64,000 bases of DNA from Hydrogenophaga sp. (GCA_016741995.1 JACVCO010000004.1:1-64000); one strand, 5' to 3'; positions 24,878 through 33,497 are shown, counted from the stretch's first letter. Notes: generated by a model not told the origin, from the sequence alone. Numbers and translations: made by a program.

Positions 24878-25333
24878 ATGCGCACTTTCGACACCCTTGA
24901 AGAACTCGACGCCTGCGTCGGGCAGCAGGTGGCCAGCAGCGACTGGGTCACCATCACGCAGACGCAGGTGAACGGCTTTGCCGAGGCCACGGGCGATCAC
25001 CAATGGATCCATGTGGACGTGGAGCGAGCGAAGGCCGGGCCCTTCGGCGCACCGATCGCGCACGGTTTTCTCACGCTGTCGCTGCTGCCGGTGTTCTTCG
25101 AATCGGCGATGGCGATCCGCCAGTCGTCCATGGGGGTGAACTACGGGCTCAACCGCGTCCGTTTCACGGCGCCGGTGCCCGTGGGCAGCCGGCTGCGCGC
25201 CCACCTCACGCTGCAGGCGATCGAACCGATCGACCACGGCGGGCGCCAGATGACCTGGGCGGTGAGTGTGGAGCGCGAAGGCAGCGAGAAGCCCGTCTGC
25301 CTGGCCGAGTCGCTGGTGCGCCGATACCCCTGA
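24878..25333 (+). CDS. MaoC family (R)-specific enoyl-CoA hydratase-like dehydratase
   Basis: 151 residues, single hot-dog domain. GFAEATGDHQWIHVDVERA holds the hydratase 2 motif, with catalytic D40 and H45 (D-x4-H), and GAPIAHGFLTLSLLP follows as in (R)-hydratases. Such proteins hydrate trans-2-enoyl-CoA in fatty-acid or polyhydroxyalkanoate metabolism. The substrate chain length is not shown by sequence. It is convergent with the leftward gene at 25343 and separated by only 9 bases. Confidence 0.88.
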   Translation: MRTFDTLEELDACVGQQVASSDWVTITQTQVNGFAEATGDHQWIHVDVERAKAGPFGAPIAHGFLTLSLLPVFFESAMAIRQSSMGVNYGLNRVRFTAPVPVGSRLRAHLTLQAIEPIDHGGRQMTWAVSVEREGSEKPVCLAESLVRRYP

Positions 25334-25342
25334 GCGGGTGCG

Positions 25343-25717
25343 TTACCGGATCCGGGCGAGCTGCTTCGGGTCGAGCCAGCCTTCGAAGATCTTGATCAGC
25401 GCGTCGATGCGCTGGGCGGCGGTGCGCTGGTCGTGGCGCTGCGAGATGAGCTGGAAGGCGTCATTGCGCAGCAGCCAGAGCTCCTGCGGCGTGCGCGCCT
25501 GCTCGATCTGGCGGCGCAACCGGTGCGCCGGCACGCTCATGCAGTCCTCGATGGTGAACAGCAGGTGCTGGCGGATCGTCATCAGGTCCTTCAGGCGCGG
25601 CACGCGCGGCTTCTGCCGGGGCTCGGGGGCGACGCCCAGGAAACGCGCGAGCAGCGCCATCACCGAGCCACTGCTGGCCGGGGGGTGATGGCGGGAACCT
25701 GAGAGCTGGCGGTCCAT
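25343..25717 (-). CDS. Conserved hypothetical cytosolic protein
   Basis: 124 residues from the ATG at 25717; an in-frame ATG at 25660 (MALLARFLG) would give 105 residues and may be the real start, since the first 19 residues are Ser/His-rich and weakly protein-like. The remainder is mostly helical and charged (LKDLMTIRQHLLFTIEDCMSV, LRRQIEQARTPQELWLLRNDAFQLISQ). I do not recognise a domain. No signal peptide or membrane segment. It is convergent with maoC. Confidence 0.6.
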   Translation of the reverse strand: MDRQLSGSRHHPPASSGSVMALLARFLGVAPEPRQKPRVPRLKDLMTIRQHLLFTIEDCMSVPAHRLRRQIEQARTPQELWLLRNDAFQLISQRHDQRTAAQRIDALIKIFEGWLDPKQLARIR

Positions 25718-25781
25718 GGGCCTATGGTGGCCCACATCCAACGTCTGGGGGATGACGGAGGCAGGGTTCGTGTGACGTGGA

Positions 25782-26258
25782 TCACGCCGGCGGCAAATCG
25801 CCGAAACCGTGTTGCCGCCAGGCTTCGTACACCACCACCGCCACGGCGTTGGACAGGTTCAGGCTGCGCTGCCCGGCCCGCATGGGCAGCCGCAGCCGCT
25901 GCCCGGGGGCGATGCTGTCGCGCAGTTCGGCGGGCAGGCCGCTGGATTCGGCGCCGAAGATCAGCCAGTCGCCGGCCTGGAACGCGGTGTCGTGGACAGC
26001 GCCGGTGCCGCGGGTCGTGAGCGCGAACAGGCGGTCCCGGCGTGGCTGCATGGCCGACAGGAACTGCGGCCAGCCCGCGTGGCGGCGCACCTCGGCGTAC
26101 TCGTGGTAGTCCAGCCCGGCGCGGCGCATGAGCTTGTCTTCCATGGAGAAGCCCAGCGGTTCGATCAGGTGCAGCGCGCAGCCCGTGTTGGCGCACAGCC
26201 GGATCACGTTGCCGGTGTTCGGCGGAATCTCGGGGTGCACCAGCACGACGTTGAACAT
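25782..26258 (-). CDS. trmL: tRNA (cytidine/uridine-2'-O)-methyltransferase TrmL
   Basis: 158 residues, the usual size. SPOUT motifs: PEIPPNTGNVIRLCANTG (motif 1), LIFGAESSGLP (motif 2), LRLPMRAGQRSLNLSNAVAVVVYEA (motif 3). TrmL methylates the 2'-OH of the wobble nucleotide 34 in tRNA-Leu(CAA) and tRNA-Leu(UAA). The tRNA-Leu(CAA) substrate gene is itself in this window at about 40.96-41.04 kb. It follows comF on the same strand after 23 bases. Confidence 0.93.
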   Translation of the reverse strand: MFNVVLVHPEIPPNTGNVIRLCANTGCALHLIEPLGFSMEDKLMRRAGLDYHEYAEVRRHAGWPQFLSAMQPRRDRLFALTTRGTGAVHDTAFQAGDWLIFGAESSGLPAELRDSIAPGQRLRLPMRAGQRSLNLSNAVAVVVYEAWRQHGFGDLPPA

Positions 26259-26281
26259 GGGGCGGCGATCATAGCCATGCC

Positions 26282-27001
26282 TCAGGCCAGGGGGTCGCCG
26301 GGCGCGGGCGTGCGGGCGAACACCAGCGCGTCGACCCGGGCCACGCCGGCCGCGTGCAAGGCCTGTGCCGCGGCGACCAGGGTGGCGCCGGTGGTAGTGA
26401 CGTCGTCAACCAGCAGCACGCGCGCGCCCGCCATGGCCGCGAGCCGCTGCGGCGGCACCGCAAAAGCGCCCGCCAGGTTGCGCAGGCGCTCGGCGCGTGC
26501 CAGCCGGTGCTGCGGGGGGCCATCGCTCAACCGCACCAGGGCGTCGGCGCTGCGGGGGCGCGGGTGCCGGCGGCACAGGGCCTTGACCAGTTCCCAGGGC
26601 GGGTGGTGGCCCCGCATGGCCAGACGCGTGGCCGTGAGGGGCACCGGCGCCACCCAGTCGCAGCCGTCCAGGAGGCCTTGGGCACCGGGGGCGCGCAGCA
26701 TCAGTTGGGCGAACGGCCCCGCCCAGCCAGCTTCGCCGCGGAACTTGAAGCGTGCGATCAAGGCGTCCCAGGGGTAGCCGTAGTCCACGGCCACCACGCA
26801 GTCCGCCGGGCCGTCGGGTGCGCGCGGGTGGGCCGCGCAAGCGGTGCAGAACCCGGCCGTGAGGGGGGCTGCGCACCCCCGGCAGCGCGGGGTGGGCGGT
26901 GCGAACCGTGCGATGCAGGCCTTGCACAGCGGGGTGGCGGGCCACTGGCCGCACACCTGGCAGGCGCTGGGCCACGGAGCCAGGGGCAAGGCGGGCGGCA
27001 T
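26282..27001 (-). CDS. comF: ComF family phosphoribosyltransferase-like protein
   Basis: 239 residues. An N-terminal four-cysteine zinc ribbon (CQVCGQ, CKAC, then CRGC and CTAC) is followed by the ComF core: VDYGYPWDALIARFKFRGE, PVPLTATRLAMRGHHPPWELVKAL and the PRPP-loop VLLVDDVTTTGATL. ComF proteins take part in natural transformation in several bacteria; the presumed ATP-dependent or transferase activity is not well defined. It is divergent from the BioC-like gene, with 63 bases between starts. Confidence 0.9.
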   Translation of the reverse strand: MPPALPLAPWPSACQVCGQWPATPLCKACIARFAPPTPRCRGCAAPLTAGFCTACAAHPRAPDGPADCVVAVDYGYPWDALIARFKFRGEAGWAGPFAQLMLRAPGAQGLLDGCDWVAPVPLTATRLAMRGHHPPWELVKALCRRHPRPRSADALVRLSDGPPQHRLARAERLRNLAGAFAVPPQRLAAMAGARVLLVDDVTTTGATLVAAAQALHAAGVARVDALVFARTPAPGDPLA

Positions 27002-27011
27002 GGCCGGTCAA

Positions 27012-27017
27012 TATACT
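27012..27017 (+). promoter_or_regulatory. Candidate -10 (TATACT) for the BioC-like gene
   Basis: TATACT stands out in the 63-base divergent gap between comF and the BioC-like gene. The TTG start lies 47 bases downstream. No clear -35 hexamer was seen at 16-18 bases. Confidence 0.4.
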
Positions 27018-27064
27018 GATCGCCCCTTGCCGATACCGGCGCCGGCGCCGCCCGGCGCAACGCC

Positions 27065-27976
27065 TTGAACCCCGCCTCCCCCGATACCACCGACCGCGTG
27101 CCCGGTCTCGACCTGCGCGCGGCCGCGCGCTGGCTGCGCCTGCCCCGCGCCCACAGCCCCTGGCTGCATGAAGAGGTGGCTTCGCGCATGGTCGAGCGCC
27201 TGCAGTGGTTTCGCGAAGCGCCCACGAGTTGGCTGCATTGGGAGCCGGTGCTGGGCGGGCTGCAGGGCCATGCGCGCGTGCGCGCCGCGCTGCCGGCCGC
27301 CGCCTGCCAGGTCTGGTCGCACGATCTGGCACAGGCGCTGAAGGCCACGCGCGAACCCGCGGCGCGTTCGTCCTGGACCCCCTGGCGGCGAGCGCGCGAT
27401 GTGACCCCCGAACCCGCCGACGCCGGCCACCCCGTGTCCCTGCTGTGGGCCAACATGGGCCTGCACACCGAGCCTTCGCCCCAGGCCTTGCTGGCCCGCT
27501 GGCACGCGCACCTGGTGCCGGGAGGCTTCCTGCTCATGTCCTGCCTGGGGCCGGATTCGCTGGCGGAGTTGCGCGCGGTGTATGCCCGGTTGGGCTGGCC
27601 TGCGGCCACGCACGCCTTCACCGACCTGCACGACTGGGGCGACATGCTGGTGCACGCGGGCTTTGCCGAGCCCGTGATGGACATGGAGCGCCTCACGCTC
27701 ACCTACGGGAGCGCGCAGGCGATGCTGGACGACCTGCGCCAGATGGGCCGCAACCTGGCGAGCGACCGCTTCCCGGCCTTGCGCGGGCGGGCCTGGCGGC
27801 AGGCGCTGATCGAGGGCATTGAACGCCACGGCGCGCGTGACGCCGAAGGCCGGCTGCGCCTGGGCTTCGAGATCGTCTATGGCCACGCCGTCAAGGCCGA
27901 GCCGCGCGCGCGCAGCGGGCGGACGTCGGTGCCGCTGGACGACGTGCGCGAGCAGTTGAGGCGCCGTCGCGGTTGA
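27065..27976 (+). CDS. BioC-like methyltransferase homologue with a degenerate SAM motif
   Basis: 303 residues from a TTG at 27065; no ATG or GTG is available between the upstream in-frame stop (27017) and this point. The C-terminal two thirds follow BioC-type methyltransferases: WANMGLHTEPSPQALLARWHAHLVPGGFLLMSCLGPDSLAELRAVY and FTDLHDWGDMLVHAGFAEPVMDME. Motif I, normally the glycine-rich SAM loop (E/DxGxGxG), is replaced by LHWEPVLGGLQGH. It may not bind SAM in the standard way or may have another role in biotin or lipid metabolism. No other bio gene is nearby. Confidence 0.65.
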   Translation: MNPASPDTTDRVPGLDLRAAARWLRLPRAHSPWLHEEVASRMVERLQWFREAPTSWLHWEPVLGGLQGHARVRAALPAAACQVWSHDLAQALKATREPAARSSWTPWRRARDVTPEPADAGHPVSLLWANMGLHTEPSPQALLARWHAHLVPGGFLLMSCLGPDSLAELRAVYARLGWPAATHAFTDLHDWGDMLVHAGFAEPVMDMERLTLTYGSAQAMLDDLRQMGRNLASDRFPALRGRAWRQALIEGIERHGARDAEGRLRLGFEIVYGHAVKAEPRARSGRTSVPLDDVREQLRRRRG

Positions 27977-28048
27977 CGCGCCGGGGCGGGCGGGCCGAGA
28001 ACCCGAGCGTGCGGGTGGCAAGGGCGTCGTCCACCCTCTGCTGGCGGC

Positions 28049-28054
28049 TACAAT
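28049..28054 (+). promoter_or_regulatory. Candidate -10 (TACAAT) ahead of DUF2244 and the cox operon
   Basis: TACAAT followed by CCCGCGG, 84 bases before the presumed GTG of the DUF2244 gene. Resembles the TATAAT-CCGCGG sequence ahead of the cytochrome c4 gene. The -35 is weak. Confidence 0.4.
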
Positions 28055-28137
28055 CCCGCGGTTTTGAGTTGAAGGGCATTTTCCCTGCGCTGGTGCGCGG
28101 TCTTCGGGTCGCGCATCGACCAACCGGTGGTGTGGGT

Positions 28138-28617
28138 GTGAGTCCGTCCAGCAGCGCGTACCGCTTTGCAACCCAGTCCGATGCGGGCATGGAATGGCGG
28201 CTGCGTCGCAACTGTTCGGTCACGCCGGCCCAGCTCGGCATCCTGTACGCCTCCCTCTGTGTTGTTTCACTGGGTGTGGCCGGGTTCTTCTGGGCCCAGG
28301 GCGCGACGCTGGTGCTGCCATTCGCCGCGCTGGAACTGCTGGCTGTCGGGGCCGCATTTCTGGTGTATGCGCGGCACGCCACGGATGGCGAGCGCGTGCG
28401 GCTGATGGAGCGCGCGCTGGTGGTGGAGCAGGAAACGGCCGGCCGGCTGGTGCGTCGCGAGTTCGCGCGCCAGTGGGTGCGGGTCGAATCGAAAGGTGCC
28501 CCGAACCTCATCGAGGTCAGGGGAAGCGGGCAATCCGTGCACATCGGTCGCCATCTGCGCGCCGAACTGCGGCCGGTGCTGGCGCAGGAGATTCGACAGG
28601 CTTTGCGGGGTGGCTGA
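28138..28617 (+). CDS. DUF2244 domain membrane protein
   Basis: 159 residues from a GTG at 28138; the ATG at 28189 (MEWRLRRN) is an alternative. The pattern MEWRLRRNCSVTPAQLGILYASLCVVSLGVAGFFW, then FAALELLAVGAAFLVYARHATDGERV and ERALVVEQ is that of DUF2244, with two membrane helices followed by a cytosolic part. This family is regularly encoded directly upstream of coxB in Beta- and Alphaproteobacteria, so a role in oxidase biogenesis is likely though undemonstrated. It ends 75 bases before coxB. Confidence 0.75.
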   Translation: MSPSSSAYRFATQSDAGMEWRLRRNCSVTPAQLGILYASLCVVSLGVAGFFWAQGATLVLPFAALELLAVGAAFLVYARHATDGERVRLMERALVVEQETAGRLVRREFARQWVRVESKGAPNLIEVRGSGQSVHIGRHLRAELRPVLAQEIRQALRGG

Positions 28618-28674
28618 CACCACGCCGCAAAGCAGGCAAGTTTGGTGTAATCGAGGTCGATATCAATCGACGCT

Positions 28675-28680
28675 TATATT
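28675..28680 (+). promoter_or_regulatory. TATATT, possible -10, and GAGG ribosome binding site before coxB
   Basis: TATATT directly precedes GAGGCGCAACAA and the GTG start of coxB at 28693. The GAGG at 28681-28684 is a fitting Shine-Dalgarno 8 bases from GTG and supports that unusual start. If TATATT is a real -10, the leader would be only a few bases long, so it may simply be AT-rich leader. Confidence 0.35.
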
Positions 28681-28692
28681 GAGGCGCAACAA

Positions 28693-29898
28693 GTGAGTAA
28701 GACGACGAAGACGCTCCACGACCTTCGCCACCGTGTCCGGGCGGTGCGCAACGCGGTTGGCCTGACGCTGTTGAGCGCCGGGGTCTGGACCTCGGTGGCC
28801 GCCCAGAAGGTCAACGACCTGCCCGGTGGCCCGGCGGTCAACCAGCTCAACTTCGCGCCTCCCGTCACCAAGATCGCCGAAGAGCAGCACTGGCTGCACT
28901 GGTTCATGATGGGCCTCTGCGCCGTGATCTTCGTGATCGTCTTCGGCGTGATGTTCTATTCCATCCTCAAGCACCGCAAATCGGTGGGCCACAAGTCGCA
29001 GGAACTGGCCGAGCCGATCTGGGTGGAACTCGGCTGGACCATCGTGCCGCTGCTGATCGTCATCGGCATGGCGCTGCCCGCCACCAAGGTGCTGGTGGCC
29101 CAGAAGGACACGACCAACGCCGACCTGACCATCAAGGCGGTCGGCATGCAGTGGAAGTGGGGCTACGAATACATCAAGGGCGAGGGCGAGGGCATCGGTT
29201 TCCTCTCCACGCTGGACACCGCGCACCGCACGATGTCCAGCAGCGGCAAACCCGAACCCACCGACGACTACCTGCTCAAGGTCGACAACCCGCTGGTGGT
29301 GCCGGTGGGCAAGAAGGTCCGCATCATCACCACCGCCAACGACGTGATCCACGCCTGGATGGTGCCGGCCTTCGGCGTCAAGCAGGATGCGATCCCCGGC
29401 TTCGTGCGCGACACCTGGTTCCGCGCCGAGAAGACCGGCGACTTCTACGGCCAGTGCGCCGAGCTGTGCGGCAAGGAACACGCTTACATGCCGATCCACG
29501 TGAAGGTGGTCTCGGCCGAGGAATACACCACCTGGGTGACCGAGAAGAACAAGGCCATGGCCGCCGCGGCCGACGACCCGAGCAAGGTCTGGACCCTGAC
29601 CGATCTGGTCAAGCGTGGCGAGTCGGTCTACGCCGCCAACTGCGCGGCCTGCCACCAGGCCAACGGCAAGGGCGCCGGCCCCATCAAGGCCCTCGACGGT
29701 TCGCCCGTGGTGCTCGACACCGACAAGTCCAAGATGATCAACGTGCTGCTCAATGGCCAGAACAACGGCGCCATGCCCGCGTGGAAGCAGCTCTCGGACA
29801 CCGAGCTGGCTGCTGTGCTCACCTTCACCAAGAACAGCTGGAGCAACCAGACCCAGCGCCTTGTGCAGCCCGCCGAAGTGCAGGCCGCCCGCCAGTGA
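28693..29898 (+). CDS. coxB: Cytochrome c oxidase subunit II with fused cytochrome c (caa3-type)
   Basis: 401 residues, GTG start. An N-terminal hydrophobic segment, two membrane helices (about 75-100 and 115-137) and the CuA cupredoxin domain with DVIHAWMVPAFGVKQDA and the ligand block CAELCGKEHAYM. The C-terminal part adds a class I cytochrome c domain with haem site CAACH and a Met in NNGAMPAW. This makes it a caa3-like subunit that can accept electrons through its own haem. It heads the run coxB-coxA-small protein-ctaG-DUF2970-coxC. CuA loading probably involves the Sco proteins and PCu(A)C encoded in this window. Confidence 0.95.
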   Translation: MSKTTKTLHDLRHRVRAVRNAVGLTLLSAGVWTSVAAQKVNDLPGGPAVNQLNFAPPVTKIAEEQHWLHWFMMGLCAVIFVIVFGVMFYSILKHRKSVGHKSQELAEPIWVELGWTIVPLLIVIGMALPATKVLVAQKDTTNADLTIKAVGMQWKWGYEYIKGEGEGIGFLSTLDTAHRTMSSSGKPEPTDDYLLKVDNPLVVPVGKKVRIITTANDVIHAWMVPAFGVKQDAIPGFVRDTWFRAEKTGDFYGQCAELCGKEHAYMPIHVKVVSAEEYTTWVTEKNKAMAAAADDPSKVWTLTDLVKRGESVYAANCAACHQANGKGAGPIKALDGSPVVLDTDKSKMINVLLNGQNNGAMPAWKQLSDTELAAVLTFTKNSWSNQTQRLVQPAEVQAARQ

Positions 29899-29938
29899 TC
29901 GCCGCGCGCGCATCGATTGAGAAACTGAGGAAATCCCC

Positions 29939-31558
29939 ATGAGTGCAGTGCTCGACCACCACGACGGCCACGATCACGATCACGACCACCATGCGCCCAC
30001 CGGTTGGCGTCGCTGGGTGTTCGCCACCAACCACAAGGACATCGGTACCCTGTACCTGCTGTTCTCGTTCACCATGCTCATGGTCGGCGGTGTGCTGGCC
30101 CTGGGCATCCGCGCCGAGTTGTTCCAGCCCGGCCTGCAACTGGTGAACCCCGAGCTGTTCAACCAGCTCACCACCATGCACGGCCTGATCATGGTGTTCG
30201 GCGCCATCATGCCGGCCTTCGTGGGCTTCGCGAACTGGATGATCCCGCTGCAGATCGGCGCGTCCGACATGGCCTTCGCGCGGATGAACAACCTCAGCTT
30301 CTGGCTGATGATCCCCGCGGCCCTCATGCTCGTGGGCTCGTTCTTCATGCCCGGTGGCGCGCCCGCCGCGGGCTGGACGCTCTACGCGCCGCTCACGCTG
30401 CAGATGGGCCCCTCGATGGACGCCGGCATCTTCGCGATGCACATCCTCGGCGCCTCGTCGATCATGGGCTCGATCAACATCATCGTGACCATCCTGAACA
30501 TGCGCGCGCCCGGCATGACGCTGATGAAGATGCCCATGTTCGCGTGGACCTGGCTCATCACCGCCTACCTGCTGATCGCCGTGATGCCCGTGCTGGCCGG
30601 TGCGATCACCATGACGCTGACCGACCGCCACTTCGGCACCAGCTTCTTCAACCCCGCCGGCGGTGGCGATCCGGTGATGTACCAGCACATCTTCTGGTTC
30701 TTCGGCCACCCCGAGGTCTACATCATGATCCTGCCGGCCTTCGGCATCGTGAGCCAGGTCGTGCCCGCCTTCGCGCGCAAGAAGCTGTTCGGCTACGCCT
30801 CCATGGTGTACGCCACCGGCTCCATCGCCATCCTGTCCTTCGTCGTGTGGGCGCACCACATGTTCACCACCGGCATGCCGGTGACGGGCCAGCTCTTCTT
30901 CATGTACTCCACGATGCTGATCGCCGTGCCCACAGGCGTGAAGATCTTCAACTGGATCGCAACCATGTGGAAAGGCGAGATGACCTTCGAGACCCCGATG
31001 CTGTGGGCCGTGGGCTTCATCTTCGTGTTCACCATGGGTGGGTTCACCGGCCTGATCCTCTCGGTCGCGCCGATCGACATCCAGATGCAGGACACCTACT
31101 ACGTGGTGGCGCACTTCCACTACGTGCTGGTGGCGGGCTCGCTGTTCGCCATGTTCTCCGGCATCTACTACTGGCTGCCCAAGTGGACGGGCGTGATGTA
31201 CAGCGAGACCAAGGGCAAGATCCACTTCTGGTGGTCGATGATCTCGTTCAACATCACCTTCTTCCCGATGCACTTCCTGGGTCTGGCCGGCATGCCGCGT
31301 CGCTACGCCGACTACCCGATGCAGTTCGCCGACTTCAACATGATCGCGTCCATCGGTGCGTTCGGTTTCGGCTTCGCACAGGTGTATTTCTTCATCGCCG
31401 TGGTGATTCCCGCCATGCGCGGCAAGGGCGAGAAAGCGTCGCAAAAGCCTTGGGAAGGCGCTGAAGGCCTGGAGTGGGAAGTGCCGTCGCCGGCGCCCTT
31501 CCACACCTTCGAGAACCCGCCCAAGCTCGACGCGACCGCCACCAAGGTGATCGGCTGA
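29939..31558 (+). CDS. coxA: Cytochrome c oxidase subunit I
   Basis: 539 residues, 12 membrane helices. The haem-copper ligands are all recognisable: HGLIMVFG (low-spin haem His), WFFGHPEVYIM (CuB His, cross-linked Tyr and the proton-channel Glu), VWAHHMFTTGM (CuB His pair) and VVAHFHYVLVAGS (haem a3 and a ligands). The N-terminus is His/Asp-rich (DHHDGHDHDHDHHAP), an unusual potential metal-binding tail. It reduces O2 to water and pumps protons. It lies 40 bases after coxB. Confidence 0.97.
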   Translation: MSAVLDHHDGHDHDHDHHAPTGWRRWVFATNHKDIGTLYLLFSFTMLMVGGVLALGIRAELFQPGLQLVNPELFNQLTTMHGLIMVFGAIMPAFVGFANWMIPLQIGASDMAFARMNNLSFWLMIPAALMLVGSFFMPGGAPAAGWTLYAPLTLQMGPSMDAGIFAMHILGASSIMGSINIIVTILNMRAPGMTLMKMPMFAWTWLITAYLLIAVMPVLAGAITMTLTDRHFGTSFFNPAGGGDPVMYQHIFWFFGHPEVYIMILPAFGIVSQVVPAFARKKLFGYASMVYATGSIAILSFVVWAHHMFTTGMPVTGQLFFMYSTMLIAVPTGVKIFNWIATMWKGEMTFETPMLWAVGFIFVFTMGGFTGLILSVAPIDIQMQDTYYVVAHFHYVLVAGSLFAMFSGIYYWLPKWTGVMYSETKGKIHFWWSMISFNITFFPMHFLGLAGMPRRYADYPMQFADFNMIASIGAFGFGFAQVYFFIAVVIPAMRGKGEKASQKPWEGAEGLEWEVPSPAPFHTFENPPKLDATATKVIG

Positions 31559-31580
31559 AAACGACGGCTCGGTGACACGA

Positions 31581-31694
31581 ATGAAGACGCCTGAACAGAA
31601 GAAGAACAACGCGCGCCTGGGCCTGATCCTGGCCTCGGTCGCGGCGGCGTTCTTCATCGGCTTCGTGGCCAAGATGGTGTTGCTGGGCGGTTGA
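31581..31694 (+). CDS. Small single-helix cytochrome oxidase assembly-type protein
   Basis: 37 residues: a charged start (MKTPEQKKNNARLG) followed by one membrane helix (LILASVAAAFFIGFVAKMVLL) and GG. Small proteins of this design sit between coxA and ctaG in Comamonadaceae and relatives and are thought to help oxidase assembly. It is too short for ordinary gene callers. Its stop (TGA at 31692-31694) lies just ahead of ctaG, which begins 17 bases later or, with a TTG, overlaps it. Confidence 0.75.
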   Translation: MKTPEQKKNNARLGLILASVAAAFFIGFVAKMVLLGG

Positions 31695-31711
31695 AGGCAG
31701 CGGAGCGCGCG

Positions 31712-32320
31712 ATGGGACTGCGGCAGGAAAACCTCAAGATCGTTGGCAAGCTGGCCGTGATCGCGCTGGGCATGTTCGCCTTCGGCTACGCGCTGGTGCC
31801 GATCTACCGCCACATCTGCGAAGCGCTGGGCATCAACGTGCTGGCCGTGGCCGAGACGCGCGTGCCCGGTGTGGCGCCCAAGCTGCCCGCCAACACGCAG
31901 GTCGATCGCAGCCGCACCATCACCGTGGAGTTCGATACCAACGTGCGCGGCCCCTGGCACTTCAAGCCGGCGGTGCGCTCGCTCGAGGTTCACCCGGGCG
32001 AACTGGCCACCGTGGTCTACGAGTTCCAGAACATCCAGAACCGCACCATGGCCGCGCAGGCGATCCCGAGCTATGCGCCCAAGCAGTCGGGCTCGCACTT
32101 CAACAAGCTCGAGTGCTTCTGCTTCTCGCAGTACACGCTGGCCCCGGGCGAAAAGAAGGAATGGCCGGTGGCTTTCGTGATCGATCCGCGCCTGCCCAAG
32201 GACGTGACCACCATCACCCTGTCCTACACCTTCTTCGAGGTGGGTGGCGGGGTGCCGCCGGCACCGGCGGGCACGGTCGCGCCCCAGGCCAGCACCAACA
32301 ACGGCCAGGGTGCCGTGTGA
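31712..32320 (+). CDS. ctaG: Cytochrome c oxidase assembly protein CtaG (Cox11)
   Basis: 202 residues from the ATG at 31712, preceded by a GGCAGCGGAG stretch; a TTG at 31691 overlapping the previous stop is possible but less likely. One N-terminal membrane helix (about 12-30) then a periplasmic Cox11 domain with the Cu-binding signature KLECFCFSQYTL and conserved PVAFVIDP. CtaG delivers Cu(I) to the CuB site of subunit I. Position between coxA and coxC is standard. Confidence 0.95.
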   Translation: MGLRQENLKIVGKLAVIALGMFAFGYALVPIYRHICEALGINVLAVAETRVPGVAPKLPANTQVDRSRTITVEFDTNVRGPWHFKPAVRSLEVHPGELATVVYEFQNIQNRTMAAQAIPSYAPKQSGSHFNKLECFCFSQYTLAPGEKKEWPVAFVIDPRLPKDVTTITLSYTFFEVGGGVPPAPAGTVAPQASTNNGQGAV

Positions 32321-32523
32321 ACACCATGCCCGCGCAGCGTTCCGGTTCGCTTCTCGCCACGGTCAAGGCCGTGCTGTGGGGCTTTCTCGGTGTGCGCCAG
32401 CGGGGCGAGTACGAGAAAGACATCAAACGCCTGAACCCACTGCACTTGATGGTGGCGGGCATCGTGATGGGTTTCGTGTTCGTCGGCGCGCTCATCGCGC
32501 TGGTGAACTGGGTGGCCGGTTGA
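32317..32523 (+). CDS. DUF2970 family single-helix protein
   Basis: 68 residues from a GTG that overlaps the ctaG stop (GTGTGA context); an ATG at 32326 is the alternative and would give 65 residues. LLATVKAVLWGFLGVRQRGEYEKDIKRLNPLHLMVAGIVMGFVFVGALIALVNWV contains the DUF2970 signature and one C-terminal membrane helix. The family is encoded in cox operons of Betaproteobacteria. Function unknown; an accessory subunit or assembly role is inferred. Confidence 0.8.
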   Translation: MNTMPAQRSGSLLATVKAVLWGFLGVRQRGEYEKDIKRLNPLHLMVAGIVMGFVFVGALIALVNWVAG

Positions 32524-32588
32524 GGGCGGCCACCGCTCGATTTTTTTGACATTGACACAGCGATAGCAGCACAACAGGAGTGAGCAGC

Positions 32589-33470
32589 ATGTCCGCAGCA
32601 TCCCATGGCTCGACGCCGTACTACTTCGTCCCCGGACCATCGCGCCATCCGGTCATGGCCGCCTTCGGCCTCTTCTTCGTGATCCTGGGCGCAGGCCAGT
32701 GGGTCAACGGCGTGCAGTGGGGTGCCTGGTCGGTGGCCTTCGGCCTGGCGTTCTGGCTCTTCGTGCTGTTCCAGTGGTTCCGCGACGCCATTCACGAAAG
32801 CGAGACCGGCATGTACGGCCGCAAGATCGACCTCTCGTTCCGCTGGAGCATGAGCTGGTTCATCTTCTCGGAAGTGATGTTCTTCGGCGCCTTCTTCACC
32901 GCGCTGTGGTGGGCCCGGGCGCACTCGGTGCCCACCCTTGGCAGCTTCGAGAACTCGCTGATCTGGCCCGACTTCTCGGCCGTGTGGCCCAGCATCCAGG
33001 CCGGTGCCACCGCCTCGCCCGCCGGCATCGTCGAACCCTTCCAGACCATGGGCCCGTTCTGGCTGCCCACGATCAACACGGCGTTGCTGCTCACCTCGGG
33101 CGTCACGCTCACCATCGCCCACCACGCCCTGCAGGTCGGCCAGCGTGGCAAGACCATCGGCTTCATGTGGGCCACCGTGCTGCTCGGCGTGATCTTCCTG
33201 TTCGTGCAGGGCTACGAGTACGCACATGCCTACGCCGACCTGAACCTCAAGCTCAATTCGGGCATCTTCGGCTCCACCTTCTTCCTGCTCACCGGCTTCC
33301 ACGGCTTCCACGTGTTCGTGGGCATGCTGATGCTGCTGTTCATCACGCTGCGCCTGCACAAGGGCCACTTCACCAAGGACCGCCACTTCGGTTTCGAAGG
33401 CGCCGCCTGGTACTGGCACTTCGTGGACGTGGTCTGGCTGGGCCTGTACATCCTGGTCTACTGGATGTGA
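32589..33470 (+). CDS. coxC: Cytochrome c oxidase subunit III
   Basis: 293 residues from the ATG at 32589 with AGGAG 9 bases upstream, which decides this start over the GTG at 32580. Seven membrane helices. FSEVMFFGAFFTALWWAR, GFHGFHVFVGMLMLLFITLRLHKGHFT and GAAWYWHFVDVVWLGLYILVYWM are conserved subunit III blocks. It stabilises subunit I and proton uptake. It is the last gene of the structural operon; a strong terminator follows. Confidence 0.96.
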   Translation: MSAASHGSTPYYFVPGPSRHPVMAAFGLFFVILGAGQWVNGVQWGAWSVAFGLAFWLFVLFQWFRDAIHESETGMYGRKIDLSFRWSMSWFIFSEVMFFGAFFTALWWARAHSVPTLGSFENSLIWPDFSAVWPSIQAGATASPAGIVEPFQTMGPFWLPTINTALLLTSGVTLTIAHHALQVGQRGKTIGFMWATVLLGVIFLFVQGYEYAHAYADLNLKLNSGIFGSTFFLLTGFHGFHVFVGMLMLLFITLRLHKGHFTKDRHFGFEGAAWYWHFVDVVWLGLYILVYWM

Positions 33471-33497
33471 TGTCCGGTCAAGGACCATCCGCCTCGG

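Noticed and set aside
28243-28692. Possible riboswitch or long leader ahead of coxB
   Set aside because: The region is occupied by the DUF2244 coding sequence and a 75-base gap with a ribosome binding site. No conserved RNA motif was recognised.
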